DNA of 64,000 bases from NCBI GenBank assembly GCA_963693085.1, contig OY856412.1, positions 965,492,281 to 965,556,280 on the forward strand, read 5' to 3'. Positions within the stretch are counted from its first letter, which is position 1; each line of letters starts with the position of its first letter. The stretch comes from Alisma plantago-aquatica (Eukaryota; Streptophyta; Magnoliopsida; Alismatales; Alismataceae). The notes under the pieces are model-generated. The model was not told the origin of the DNA, did not search any database, and was given only the letters and a program-made list of their open reading frames with translations. Of this stretch, positions 1 to 13,451 are shown one piece after another. The position numbers were made by a program, and so were the translations under genes.

Positions 1-1056
1 AGTTTTATCTATAAAAATTAGGTATAAACATCCTCTATTCTATTTTGGGAATTATTTGACTGAAACCTACATTCATTTTAATGAGGCATCTCTTGAATTG
101 TTAATTCTTTTGGAAATCTAAATTCTTGGACACTTATAGTTCCTAATCTGGATTCATTATGTTCCTATTGTTATTTAACCGTCATGTTTACATGGATCTT
201 AGACCCCTCCTTCTGTGTATGTATTTATTTAAAATTGACTAAAATGATAGTCTTGCCACTCTATTATAGCATGTTGCGTGTTTGACTAGAATATCTACAA
301 TAGTGGTACTTATGTACAACAATACTTATAAAGGGTGTGTGTATTCCGCCCAGGGTGTACGTTTCCACCCTTATTTCTTTTAGGCCATGATCCTATGGTG
401 TTATGACCCTATTTTAGGTATATTTAGTCTACATTGTTATGTACGCAAAAGATTATTGATTTACTTTGAGATTGTTGATAATTGTTGTGGCAAGGTACTT
501 TTATTCTCATGCTTGTAATCTAGATTTTAATATGCCTCATTTCTCATGTTATATTTCTCTTGAACTTACCTAGTTGCAAACAATCCCTTCTTCTGGGAAC
601 ATCCCTTTTGCACTTATAACCCTATATAATGCCCAAAGTGTTTATTATATGTACATACTCAACCTTTACTTACCTATACACATTTCCTATATTCTGGGTG
701 ATGTTCCCTTCCACCCAGGTGTAGGTACATTAGAAGACAAAGATGCACAAAGACCATTTACAAGGTATTGGACCAAAGGATAGCTTGAAATGGCTAGGCT
801 ACTCTCTGCTACTGGCTTTAATTGTAGCTAGTTCAAGTTTTTGTAATACCACCTTTTGTGGTGATGAGAAACTGTATAATGATACACATGGTACTTTGAA
901 ATAGTTTTGCTTCTACTGCTTATAAACTTCATTCTCTGACAAGTGTATCATTTGAGAAATGAATGAAATTCCTCCTTTCCTTCTTATTTGGAATTGGATG
1001 GACTTGTTCTTCATTTCATTAAAGAGTGGATCCCTTATCGGGTCTCACTCTTTACA
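1..1056. other. AT-rich stretch, possible LTR end
   Basis: I see no coding sequence here. The stretch ends in CA at 1055-1056, three bases before a good primer-binding-site match at 1060, so its last few hundred bases may be the 3' part of an LTR on the plus strand. No partner LTR is visible, so the call is tentative. Confidence 0.3.
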
Positions 1057-1059
1057 AAA

Positions 1060-1071
1060 TGGTATCAGAGC
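1060..1071 (+). promoter_or_regulatory. Primer-binding-site-like motif (tRNA iMet type)
   Basis: The 12 bases TGGTATCAGAGC match the site complementary to the 3' end of plant initiator tRNA-Met, which primes reverse transcription in many plant LTR retrotransposons. The same word occurs at 39860 and 47943, and on the minus strand near 53782. No gag or pol follows, so any element here is a decayed fragment. Confidence 0.45.
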
Positions 1072-2340
1072 CTAAGCAGTCAGTAACTTGACTATGTCAA
1101 GTTATCCTATGTAGGACATAATTAGGTAGAAGACCCTTAGAGGTTGTTGATAGATCTATTTCTTAGTAGTCGAATACCAAATATGGTTTTCAATCCCTAT
1201 CTAACTTGGGGATTTCCACTCCCCAAACCACTGTATAGTCGAGACTTAGTTTTGGGAACCCTGGTTAACCCTACACCCTTTTTGGAGTATAGAAATTTCC
1301 TACCTAAGAGTTGTCTATCCTTGTCAATAGATTCTATTTTCCAGCCTTATGGGTGGATAGTTCATGACTAAAAGGTAGGTTGATTGAACAAGCATATATT
1401 AGACTATCCCTAATTCTTCCCTTGACCCTTTCAAAGTTGTTTTTCTAACATGCTTCAAATACGTCCACTGAGATGACTGAGAAGGCATGGATGATAAACA
1501 AAGAAATCTAGCATAAGTTGTAGAATGGTGGGGATGTCCTTGATACTTGGTGTTGACCAGGATTAGCTTTTCCATGGTTAGGACTGCTTTAGAATGGAAT
1601 ATATCCACATAGCTCTTCCCCAATCCATCTATCAAAGGGGATATATACCATCCTCATTGAACTTGATAGGCCTCTTTAAAGAGATGAAAGCTATAAGTTT
1701 AGTATAATATTCTTAGGAGTTCACCTCTCCTACCTCCATTATGTAATTAGATTACCTAGTGAACGAGGTGATGGGTAATCTAACTATATAGTACTCTTGT
1801 CTTGTGAATACATGGTTGTAAACCAACATTTGATGGAAAACCCTAGATATACCTATAATGGTTGGAGAACCATATAACTCCCTGATGTCTTAAATGAAGA
1901 TGTGTGTATATCAAGATAAAGGTAAAGTGAAGAATAATGTAGGGTGTATTTTACTAGGTCTGGTGGAAGTAGACAATGTGTAATAGAAAACCATTTCCCT
2001 CCTTCTATGTCATAGGTTGGGATATGTTGGTATGCCCTTTTGTTTGTATCAGCGATTAGACTCTTTCAGTAGAATGAAGTTATGGTAGATTAACACCAAG
2101 TGTGTAGTTTATTGGAAAGTGGTTGACTTGGTTCTCGAGTCGATTTTTGGCACCAATTTTGGATTTCTCATCGCAATGTTTTCATCGTCAAACTTATCTT
2201 CATTATTAATTTATATATACAAAAGAAAAGTTTGTAGATTTTCTCGATGGTTTTTGAACTAAGTCACCACCATAAGGAAGTTTGAATTGTAAACAAACCC
2301 CTTTAAATGAAGAAGCACTTGCTGGAATGATCAACCTAAG
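1072..2340. other. No recognisable gene
   Basis: This AT-rich sequence follows a possible primer-binding site and ends where the copia LTR begins. The short open frames in it have no recognisable domain. It may be decayed retrotransposon interior. Confidence 0.3.
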
Positions 2341-4586
2341 TGTTGGGTTTTAGAGGAGGTAGAGAAGCAGCGGAAACAAAAAATTTTTCTCCCCAAAACC
2401 CAGAACAAAAGGAATCGCGTCAACGTCTATACAATAGGAAAGATGGTTTGTGGATGCATACCTTGTCCCGAGGCTTGCTTGGCGAAAATACCTCACACCT
2501 GGCGCGGTCTTCACCTCCGGTCTTGGACGGTGTCTGTGCAGCTCCTGGTCGCACCGGGACTGACGACTCCTCCTCCTATCGGACTGTCAGATGACAGTTG
2601 TCCTCCTAAGCGACAGTGACCTCCCACCTCTGAAGTAGTCCACATGGATCACCTAAAACTCCACACTCCTTGTTCCACAAGGAAGTGGAAGGAGTCGCAC
2701 CCTCTTGTTGACGTACTAGTCACCAACACACTCTCCTGTTGCCAATTGCAACTGCAATTGTCTTTTCTTTGCTGCACCTCCCTTTGCGGGAAGCACTTGC
2801 TCGGGCTCTCTCTCGGTTACCAAAACCAGAGAGAATGACAACTTTGCAGAGCAACCAGCTTACACTGAGTTGTCCTCTAAGAAGCCCCCAATACCCCTAT
2901 ATATAGGCGGGTTATGGGACAGGGTTCTCTGTCCCCGGCAATATGGGACTAAAAGCAGGAGTAGAAGGGTTCGAGATTTTCCACAAAAGCAACCAACTCG
3001 CAACCTGAACCGATCGTTTCACAACTGAAACGGTCGGTTGGGGACCTGAACCGATCGGTTGGAGCACCAACCGATCAGTTGGGACCCATGAGTCAGTCGG
3101 TTCACTTCTGAACCGGTCGGTTCGTGGTCCTGGTCAGTTACCGATTGACTTTCCTTCTTTTGTTTCTAATTGGTATCGAATACCAATCATTGTTCCAATC
3201 AAATTGGGCAAGTGAAACGCAAGGAAAATTCTCACCAATCCTACTTTCCCAACTTGCTCAGTTGCATCAGTTGAACCGATCGTTTCAACACTTGAAGCAA
3301 TCATTTCACCCTGACCTTGAGCCGATCGGCTCAACACTTGAGCCGAATGGTTCATCAAGCTTAGCCGACCGGTTCATCATATGAGCAGATCGGTTGGGAG
3401 TGCAGATTGTGCAGAATCATTCAATTGCGATTTTAATCAATCTGATACTCCAATCAATGCGTCCAACACCTTGAACATTATGATATTGAGCTATCGATTA
3501 ATTGAGTGTTTAATTGAACTACTAAACTCCTTTAGTAATCAATCTAAACATTTCTTGTGGACAAAAACTCCTCTTCCAGGTTAAATCCTATGTGTGTGAC
3601 CCTGTAAGTCCATTTCACGTTGGCAGTGAAAGTCCATAACATTTATGACTTTACAAGCAAAGAGCGGTGCCTAGTCACACATCAGTGCTACCCAAGTGAA
3701 GTACAACGTTGGAGAACAAATTTCAATCCTACAATCTGTGAATGGTGTTACAGTGAATGTATAATTCCTTTGTCACTGATATCTTGAATGAACTCGAGGC
3801 ATGGAACAGTCATCCTGTCAACATTCATTCATTTCCTTGATCTCAGAGCAGACCGAGTGAGATGTGTGTGACATCAATATCACATATTGATTCACACATG
3901 CATGCGCATGCCTTTCTCAATCCTACTCATCAAGTGGCCAAGGATATCAAACTCCCTCAGGAGGGACAAATCCCATATCTATCACTCACCCCTCAAAAGC
4001 CCCATGTGTCAAAGCCACCCAATCATCACCTTTATAACAACCCATGTTTCAGGACTGCGTTTGATGATGTCAAAGTGTACCCAACGACATGTGTTGAGTG
4101 TAGTGATTTCAGGTCTAAGAATCACACTCACCACCATCACTGTGAGAGATGACAGTGACTACCAAGTCATGGTTCCATGTGTCACTCTCACGGTGGGTCT
4201 GTCTGGTACCTTGTTCTCTAACAAGTACCTATGTGCTTGGTTTGATATCACTATATCATGACTAATGAGATTCTGTCATCAACCAACACACAATCTAGTC
4301 TTTAGTGTTATTGATGTCTATGGTTATTTCCCCAATTACAACCAACTAGGGACCAAACAAGAATGTCTACTCTTAACATCCGTATGATCTCATCGTTTAG
4401 GTCCTCAACCCAAAAGCATACGTCATTGAGTATAACAATTCTTTAGACATCTATCATGTTACACCATCATCTCAGAAATAGTTTAAACATATAGATCGGA
4501 AATTGCCTTTATTATTATTCAAATCATTTACAAAGTATCCCATTACAATCATCATATGACTTTCTCTATGGGCATACATACCAACA
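2341..4586 (-). mobile_element. 3' LTR of a Ty1/copia element (minus strand)
   Basis: The 2246 bp LTR reads TGTTGG at one end and CCAACA at the other, the usual TG...CA termini with a 6 bp inverted repeat. On the minus strand it lies directly downstream of copia RT and RNase H coding sequence and a purine-rich tract (GTGGGAGTC, 4587-4595), so it is the 3' LTR. A diverged copy of the same LTR is the solo LTR at 9579-21993. A TATA-like CTATATATAGG (rc near 2895-2905) probably marks the promoter. The 5' LTR of this element is not present. Confidence 0.85.
2999..3397. repeat. Array of degenerate AACCGATCGGTT palindromes inside the copia LTR
   Basis: At least ten variants of the near-palindromic 12-mer AACCGATCGGTT occur at intervals of about 15-30 bp, for example near 3008, 3048, 3068, 3110, 3274 and 3319, with others such as GAGCCGATCGGCTC. 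They lie upstream of the putative TATA box in LTR orientation, that is in U3. Sparser, more diverged copies occur in the solo LTR (10660-10774 and 21164-21400). An enhancer role is only an inference. Confidence 0.7.
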
Positions 4587-6695
4587 GACTCCCACTTGCA
4601 CTTAGAGCTAGTCACCAAGGAATCACAGTCCTTGTGACCTAGCATGCCCATCATGCTTCTGCTGAGAAAGGGCCTTAGTCAGTGGATCAACTATGTTGTC
4701 TTCAGTTGGTACTTTGCAAATCTTCACATCTCCTCACTGTACGATCTCTCGTATGAGATGGAAGCGCCGCAGTATGTGCTTGGACCGCTGATGTGATCTG
4801 GGCTCCTTAGCTTGTGCAATAGCTCCATTATTGTCACAATAAAGCTCAATTGCATCACAGCTACTGGGAACTACACCAAGTTCAGAAATGAACTTCCTGA
4901 TCCACACAACCTCCTTTACTGCATGTGAAGCATCAATATACTCGACCTCTGTAGTAGAAGCAACAATTGTTTCTTGCTTGGAACTCTTCCATCTTACAAC
5001 TCCATTATTAAGGCAAAACACAAATCCTGACTGCGATCTGTAATCATCTTTATCGGTTTGGAAGCTTGCATCGGTGTAACCCTTTACAACCAGCTCTTCC
5101 TCGCCGCTGTACACAAGAAACTGATCCTTAGTCCTTCGCAAGTACTTGAGGATGTTCTTCACGGCTATCCAATGAGCATCCCCGGGATCTGACTGGTACC
5201 TGCTCGTCATGCTGAGAGCATACGAGACATCTGGGTGTGTGCACAACATAGCGTACATGATGGATCCGATGGCTGATGCATATGGGATCCCATTCATACG
5301 CTCCCTCTCTTCACAAGATTGGGGACATTGAGCTCTAGAGATGGTGACTCCATGTAGCATGGGGATGTTGCCTCTCTTTGAGTTCTCCATGCTAAACCAC
5401 TTCAACACTTTGTCAATGTACGTGCTCTAACTTAGTATGAGAAGCCTTCTAGATCTATCTCTATAGATCTTAATTCCTAGAATGTAGGATGCTTCTCCCA
5501 AGTCCTTCATTGAGAAAGTATTCCCAAGCCAAGTCTTTACCTTCTCTAAGGCTAAGACATCATTCCCCATCAAAAGTATGTCATCCACATACAATATGAG
5601 GAATGTGGTCGAGCTCCCACTAACCTTCTTGTACACACAAGGTTCATATTCATTTTGAATGAAGCCAAACACTTTGACTTCCTCATCAAATCGAAGATTC
5701 CAACTCCGAGATGCTTGCTTCAATCCATAGATTGACCTTTGCATCTTACAGACTTTATTGGCATTCTTTGGATCTACAAAACCTTCAGGCTGTGTCATGT
5801 ACACATCCTCATTTATATTCCCGTTAAGGAATGCGGTTTTAACATCCATCTGCCAAATCTCATAGTCATAATAAGCTCCAATGGCAAGCATGATCCTGAT
5901 GGACTTAATCATGGCAACTGGAGAAAAGGTTTCGTCATAGTCAACATCTTCAACTTGTCGAAATCCCTTTGCAACCAATCTACCTTTATAAGTTTGCACA
6001 TTGTCATCCATGTCGGTCTTTTTCTTAAAGACCCACTTGCACCCTATGGGTTTTACCCCTTCGGGTGGTTCCACCAAAGTCCATACTTTGTTGGAGTACA
6101 TGGATTCCATCTCGGATCTCATGGCTTCAAGCCATTTCTCAGAATCTGGTCCCTCCATAGCCTCTACGTAGGTAGTTGGATCATCATCTATGATCAACTC
6201 ACCACCTTCCTGAGTTACAAGGTATCCAAACCTCTCAGGTTCAAGGTGGGTCCTACTAGATCTACGAGGTCCTTGTGTTACCTGAGGAGATTGAGATTCC
6301 ACAACACCTTGTGAATCTGCATTTTCCTCTGGTACATCTACTGGTTCAATGTTTTCTTGTTGGGCTTGAACCTCTTCAAGCTCTATATTCCTCCCACTGC
6401 TTCCTTTGGAAATAAATCCCTTCTCTAGGAATACAACATCCCTGGCAACAAACACTTTGTTGTCAGTAGGGTGGTATAGATAATATCCCTTGGTCTCCTT
6501 GGGATATCCAACAAAATAACATTTATCGGATTTGGGTCCAAGCTTATCAGGAAACATTTTCTTGACGTAAGCATCACAACCCTAAATCTTAATAAAAGAC
6601 AAGTTGGGACGCTTCGCGGTCCATATCTCATATGGTGTCTTTTGAACTGATTTAGATGGCACACGGTTAAGTGTAAACGCGGCAGTTTCAGCTCA
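4587..6695 (-). pseudogene. pol: Ty1/copia pol remnant: end of integrase, RT, RNase H
   Basis: One minus-strand frame encodes the integrase C-terminal region (GCDAYVKK-like), the copia reverse transcriptase (KGRLVAKGF, DVKTAFLNG, catalytic YVDDILL) and RNase H (GYTDASFQ, then SKHILRR). The frame is interrupted by three stops and no obvious frameshift. These are TAG at 6582-6584 where the family has Trp, TAG at 5427-5429, and TGA at 4734-4736; the final stop is at 4623-4625. Gag, protease and most of integrase are missing upstream of about 6695, where homology ends abruptly. The 3' end runs into the purine tract and LTR. This copy cannot encode a functional polyprotein. Confidence 0.9.
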
Positions 6696-7250
6696 ATGGT
6701 TTTATGATTCAATATCATTGCTAACATCATATTTATCATTTGTATTAGTGTGCATATCCATTATATTATCTTCTTACCATCAAATATGTATTTACATTTA
6801 TTTGTACCTAGGATTTACAATATATGACACAAATGAGATTAGTATACTATGTTTTATTAACTCACCTAAAGGTATGTTAGTACTAATATGAAAAATACAA
6901 AGATAATAGCTGAAATATGATAGGTTATCATTATAACCTTGTCTATATATTTTAATCTCCTTCTTGATCTATTAAGAAGGTAGTTTACTAAAGTTTCAAA
7001 ATTCTAGTTAGCATTATATATGTATAGACTTCACATAAACACTACTACAATATGATTGGCTATAAAGCATAGGACAATCTAACCAAGTTTTATTATGTAT
7101 AAGAATGAATAACATAGTCAACTCCTTTGTTTCCATAATCATATTAGTTATATCCTTGAGTTTATATCACAATAACAGAGTGATTCACTTACTGGTGGGT
7201 TGGATACCTCCTTATATAGACGTTGACTCCTTTGGTTTTGAATAAAGGGA
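6696..7250. other. AT-rich, nothing recognised
   Basis: Copia homology stops near 6695 and no other feature is recognisable in the following AT-rich DNA. Confidence 0.3.
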
Positions 7251-8580
7251 AGGCACAACTCTGACTTGGTGATGGCAGATCCACCTCATCTACCCTGACA
7301 TGTACTGGTCGAGAAAGGACTCTGTCTCTCTCCATCTAGACTTGTCTGACCTTTTAAACCAAGTTGGTGGCAGTAAGATGACATGAGGCGGCAGTGCTGA
7401 GATGACAAGGTTAAATTTGTGTCTTGGTCTCATTGTGGATGTGGCAAAACATCAACAGTCTATCGCCCAACATGTGACAATCTGAATATGACTTCAGGTA
7501 GGGAAATACAAGGTTCAAGGAAATAATGGAAATGAGGTGGAAGGAGGGGAAGAACCATGGAGTTGGGAAAGATTCAAGCAACATTATTCATAGGGTTATT
7601 CGTGTAGACTGCCATGAAGTAGTCTATATGGAATTAATGGGTGCATATCATGGAAAGCTTGTTGGGCCTCAAGGATTTCATTCAGATCCCAAGTGATCCA
7701 GGAGGAGGAAGGTAAAGAAGAAGAGAAGGATGATAGGAAATTGAGGAGGGGGTCAGGTGGTGATTGTGCTGATGTGGTGGTCGTTGTTGATGAGTCTGTA
7801 GTAGATGGGAGGATGGGTTAACATTGAACATAGTAGTAGTGGTAGAGTGGAGGGCATCTTTGTAAGAAATCTTTAGAGTGATAGCTCTCTCCTGAACAAC
7901 CAAGGTGGTGGCACTGCTACACTACAAATCGATGAGGGCCGAGGGTTGTAGCCTCCCTCATCCTCTATGATTGCAGGTCTCAGATTCTTATTGCTTGATT
8001 GGTGGGTGTCAGGTGATGAAGAGATAGTAGAGGCTTGGGTTTTTGGGTGAAACTGAGGGAAATAAGGGAGAAGAAGGAAGAGAGGAAGATATGTTTGGCA
8101 GTGAATTATGTAGCGTGCCTGAAGATGCACATCACGCATCACAGAGAGAGTGTGTGCATCTCAGAGGAGAAAGAAACCGCGTTGATCTAGGGTGGTATGC
8201 ATCTTAGATGAAGATAGGTGGGGTTTGACTTGATGATAGGATACGTCGAGCTTGAGCGTATGTCATCGATGGCGATGGATCTCATCTTCAGGGAAAGGGG
8301 GCAAAACTAGGGAAGAAAGAGGAAGACGGAGGTTGGGTGTGGTGATGAGAAGAGAGGGAGGAAGAATTAGAAAAGGAAGAGTGAGATGAGAAGAAGTAGA
8401 GCACGATAGTTGCGGGTAGAGAGTGTTAAGCACGTCAATCAGTGGGGAGAGAAGAAGAATAAGAGGAGAAGAAGGGAGGCAAAGAAGAACCCAATCAGCA
8501 GATGTTGCAATTTGCAGGTTCGGGGCGCATTAGCGGCGTCAAGAGGGGAAGTCAATTTATATGGACAAGGAAATTGGTGG
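7251..8580. other. Strand-asymmetric, purine-rich (GA) segment
   Basis: The plus strand is strongly G+A rich with runs such as GAGAAGAAGGAAGAGAGG. Minus-strand open frames at 7682-7903 and 7873-8142 are low-complexity (Pro, His, Ser, Thr) and match no family I recognise. Similar purine-rich stretches occur at 36560-37250 and 50990-51600 inside the gypsy-like LTR. It could be the transcribed leader of an old LTR on the minus strand. No gene is claimed. Confidence 0.3.
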
Positions 8581-9106
8581 TAATGTAATGTAATTATAGC
8601 ATCTAATTAAGTATATGATAACAAGGTCTCAACTAATAAAAATGATAATCAAATGAAGTCTTTTTGACACTAAAATCAATGACTAGGCTGATTAGATTGT
8701 GAGAAATTTTATTTTACCATCAATTTCTCCATTTGACTCTATCTAATCATTTATCTTCTATTAGTGTGATAAGTAACATTTATTTCCTTTGTTTCTCTTT
8801 AATTCAATTCACCATAATATTTGCATTTATTTACAGTCCCTTAAAGCCTAGGAACGTTCTAGAGTACAAAACTAGGGTAAAAGTAATTAAATGATGAATT
8901 TAAATAATGAACCCCCAATTGTTGTCTAAATTAATTAAAGGATCATTAATCTTATAAAAACTGTTAGAATACTAATTTATTTATTTTTTTTTATATCAAA
9001 ATACTCTTAATTGATCTATTTCAAGGAAAAAGGATTACATTCTAAAAAAAACCAATAAAGGGCCTAGGAAAAGGGAAATTTAGCTATGACCCTGAATTCG
9101 AGTATG
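8581..9106. other. AT-rich, probable terminal part of Harbinger element A
   Basis: This lies downstream (minus strand) of the Harbinger A transposase remnant and probably includes its 3' non-coding end. I could not identify a terminal inverted repeat. Confidence 0.25.
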
Positions 9107-9578
9107 TTACACTATTATTATACAACATTGAGTATGTATGGGATATGTCACGTCTCTTTTAAGATAAGAAAACCTCCTATGCAACACATCAAATGCTTTC
9201 TCAATAATATTTATTAATTGTATATGTTGGTGGTTGAACAACTCCTTGTTATGTTGTTCTTGTTTGTTGTCGCCTATGAACTTGACCAAGTGATAACATG
9301 TTACAAAATGGATTAATAATTTGAGGGGTGTTGGTGTTTCATGCATCCATTATGGAATACTTACTAGGAGGGGCTATGGAAAACCATCATTGTCGCTGAC
9401 TGGAGGATCCTCATGTTTGCTACAAATCCTCCCACCCTGTCAGAATGTATGTAAACTCCATGTCAAGGTTTACAACACCCATGGCGTTCACTGAGACAAA
9501 CCCTTTCCTATTGGGATATCGACTATTCTTTTATTTATCGACCAAAATAGGAAATTGTGTCCCGTCAAGTGTCCCAAT
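9107..9578 (-). pseudogene. PIF/Harbinger transposase A, 3' half
   Basis: The minus strand encodes, across frameshifts and stops, the DDE part of a PIF/Harbinger transposase: GTLDGT with the first catalytic Asp, then GVVNLDMEFTYILTGWE, then KELFNHQH with INIIEKAFDVLHRRF, where the third acidic residue (Glu) sits. The coding sequence breaks at 9578, exactly where a copia LTR begins. The missing 5' half lies on the other side of that LTR, at 21994-22660, and the split falls inside the codon for the Gly in IGTLDGT. The 5 bp CCAAT at 9574-9578 is repeated at 21994-21998 as the LTR's target duplication. Terminal repeats of element A were not found. Confidence 0.8.
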
Positions 9579-12500
9579 TGTTGGTATATATGCCCGGAGA
9601 GCCAATCATATGATGATTGTAGTGGCACAACTTGTAAATGATTTGATTAATAATAAAGGCAAGCTTCCAATTTATTTTGTTTCATTTAGTTATGAGATAA
9701 TGAAGCAACATAATAAATGTCTAAATAATGATATTACTCAATGATGTATGTCTTCGGGTTGATGGCTTGAACAATGAGAATGCCAAGAGTATATACATTC
9801 TTGATATGTCCCTAGTTGATGTTATTGTGGAAGGTTTATAGACAACAATAACACATACGACTAGAGTGTGTGTTGGTTGATGACAGAATCTCATCAGTCA
9901 TAATATGTGATATCAAATAAAACACATAGGTACTTGTTTGAGAACAGTGTACCAGACAGACCCACCATAAGAGTGAAACATGGAAACTATAAATGGCACT
10001 CAGAATCAGCTCTTATAGTATTGGTGGTGATTGTAGTTCTTAGACCAAAAGTCACTACACTCATCACATGTCGTTTAGTGTACTTTGACATCATCAACTG
10101 TAACCTTGTATAAGGGTTGCCATAAAGGTGATGATTATATGCACTATGACACATGGGGATGGATGTAAGTGATATAGATGGAAATTTTCCCTCCTATAGG
10201 AGTATGATATCCTGGCCACTTGATAGGCAAGACTGAGAAATGAATGGCCATGCAAATGTGAGTTAACGTGTGATATTGATCTTACACATATCTCAGACAG
10301 TCTGCTCTGGTTCAAGGAACATAGATTGAATGTTGAAGAGGATGACTATTCCATACCTTGAGTTCAATATGGATATAAGAGATAAAGGAACTATACAAAT
10401 ATTATAAAACCAAATACAGATTGTAGGTTGAAGTTGTTCTCCAACTTTTTATTTACTTAGATAGAAATGATGTGTTGCTAGATACCGCTCTTTGCTTGTG
10501 ATGTCATAAACTGATCATAGACATTTACTACCAACATAAATTGGAACATATAGGGTCACACACATATGATACACTTAGAATAGGAGTTTGTTCATGAATG
10601 ATATTTAAATTGATTAATAAAGTGTTTAGTATTTGATTTAAATAACAATTAACTAACTGGACTCTGAACTGACCGGTTCAAGTGTTGAACCGAATAGTTG
10701 TAGTGTCAGGTAAATTGGAAATTACATCGGCTAAATTATGGATGAGCCAAGGCATGAAACAACTGGTTCACTTAGGATTTGATTGGTTCACTGTAAGCGG
10801 ACTAAAAAGTAAGAGAACTCCAGTTACGGAACATCTTTTTAGTGATTGGTTTTCCATAAATATGGAAACTAAAATTCCTAGAATTTTGTAGACTTCCCTA
10901 CGAATATATAGGGTTCAACTCCTGACTTCTAAGGGAAAAAGGGGGAAAACAACTTCCCAATTTGTTGGTCTTCTTGTGACGGTGCGTACAACAGACCAGT
11001 GTGGTACTTCTTGTCGTGGTATTCCTCCCTACGGAGCATCATATATTGACTTCTCGTTATCTTCTAAGACTTCTCATTATCTTCTCAACTAGCTTTCCTA
11101 GTTTATATTGATCGTGTTGTCACTATCATCTCATCTAAAATATAGGAACGGTAATTCTATATACCCAATATTATTTTCTATTTGATTCGTTCTATTGTCT
11201 TTACATATATTAACGGTAGCATACAACGGTGTGGAAACTGCTTCTAAGCCACACTAATCACAAAATCTTAAATATGGTTTAAGTTTGACCATTGTGTGTA
11301 GATTGGATTGTATGAAATGATATACATGATATGATTGCTCGATCCTTTCCATTTGATTATTGCTGATAGTCTATTATTTAAGACTTATACCTCTTGTAGC
11401 TAGTCTATAACCAATCATGTCTTTATCCTCTTATACATACTAACCAAAACTATAGAAATAAAACTTAGTAACTATTCTTCCTATAACACCCATTTGATTA
11501 GTACATTACATTTTCATTGAATGATAGTAATATAAGTATACATGTAATTTTCATATCAAAAGACATTTATGTTTGTCCTCATATTTGTAATATGGCATAT
11601 TACTAATTAAATATGTTTGCATAATTCATTATTTTGGTACTTATTTAGTTTTTTTATGTAGATGGTTGATAATATTGAATATGAGGAAAATCAACAAGTG
11701 TAATCATGGTATTAATGATTATGTTCATGTGAATCACAAGGTGTAAACAAAAGTACCTCAAACTCTCAAGATCATATACACTCAAGGATAAGCCTACATC
11801 TACAGTAATGAATCGAATCTTTTTAGGAACTGAGAATAGTTGCCTTCAGGAAATGAGAATGAGGAAATTAACATTTTTTAGACTATGTGATATGATGAGG
11901 AGGTGGGGAATCTTACATGATACATTAAACATGTGTGTTGAGGAACAACTGACAATGTTTTTAAGCATTGTAGGTCAAGGTACACTTCAACGTGGGATTT
12001 CTAACTCCTATGACCAATCACAAGAAACTGTGAGTCGTTATTTCAACAAATGCTTATATGCAATAGGTTGTCTATGTGATGATTACATCAAAGCTCCTCC
12101 ATTGACTACACCCCTTGAGATTATGTGTCGGCCAAATAAATACTTCCCTTATTTTTTTTTTGGTCGGTCAAAACTCGTGTTGCTTTTTTTGTATTTTTCT
12201 AAAGTGTCTATACAATGCATACTACCTTCAAGAGGGTAGCGAAAAAAGGAAACTAGCTATAAAAGCTATGTACAAAAGAAAAAGAAACAGAGGAACAGGG
12301 GTGTAGCCTCAAGAAAAAGATATAACAAAGAATCCACCGCTTAGCACATAAGGAAATGAGACTTCAACAACGCTCGCCAACCAAAACCAGAGACATAGAT
12401 AGTAGATGCAGCAACAAAGAAGAATCAACCATCCCAAGAGTGAGATAGGAGCTAACATCATCAACAGAGGCAAGCAGCCATCGATACCCAGGCAAAGGAA

Positions 12501-13451
12501 GATCTCAACCCAATAGGGATCCAGCATAAAACCTTCCAAGGCAAAGATCAGCAGCTAGCAAAAGAAACCTGCCAAGGCAAGGAACAGAAGGAACTACCCA
12601 ACTCAACAAACGCTTCCAGCAAGAGAGGAGCAAAACAGCCAAAAGAGCCCATGTATGACCAACCTCGTCCATTACTGAAAGGAGAAAGGACAACATACCT
12701 ACAAAGAACAACCAAGAAGCCCACCAACAGAAGCAGCGTTAAAGGCAAACCAGCAGCAAAATTGCCATAAAGGCCAACTCAGCAACCAATCCGGAAAAAG
12801 ACTGAAAGAACTTGCAGCAATCATCTTCAGCAGGTCCAGGAAACCATCGTGCCAAAGCACCATCTTCAACAAAGCAACTCCTCAAGCCAACAAACAGAGA
12901 CAGAATATTCCACTCAAAGCAACAGCAAAGCATAACCATCACATAAGGAATTAAGGCTCCAACAGTGCTCTCAACCCAAAGCCAGAGACTTATAACAGCC
13001 ATCACACGCCCATTACTAAGTGCTTTGGCACTTATAACAGCCATCACACAGCTCCCTAACTCGCCCAAAACCAAACCACAAGAACATCTACAGACACCCA
13101 ATCTTCAGAAGCACAACTCATCCAAACTGTGAAGCAGCGAAACCAGAGCATCATGAACAAAAGAGAGCAGGAGACGATCAGCATAAGAGGCTATCACAAC
13201 AGAGCACAGCCCAAACCAAGGAGCAGTAGCCAGCAAAATCCATCAGAAAATCACTGGAAAACGGAACAACTCCAGATCTACAGACTCCAAGCTGCCACTT
13301 CAGATCACAACCAAACAAACCAGATCAGCACACCATCATCATACATCCTTCATAGACACTTGCACAGCAGCCTCCCCATCTAAACGGCAGGTCATCAAAG
13401 GAACAACAACAGCCCTTCAAACAACACTGGCACCAACAGACACAAGGAGGC

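Noticed and set aside
3124..3384. Open frames on both strands of the copia LTR
   Set aside because: They coincide with the palindrome array and have no recognisable domain.
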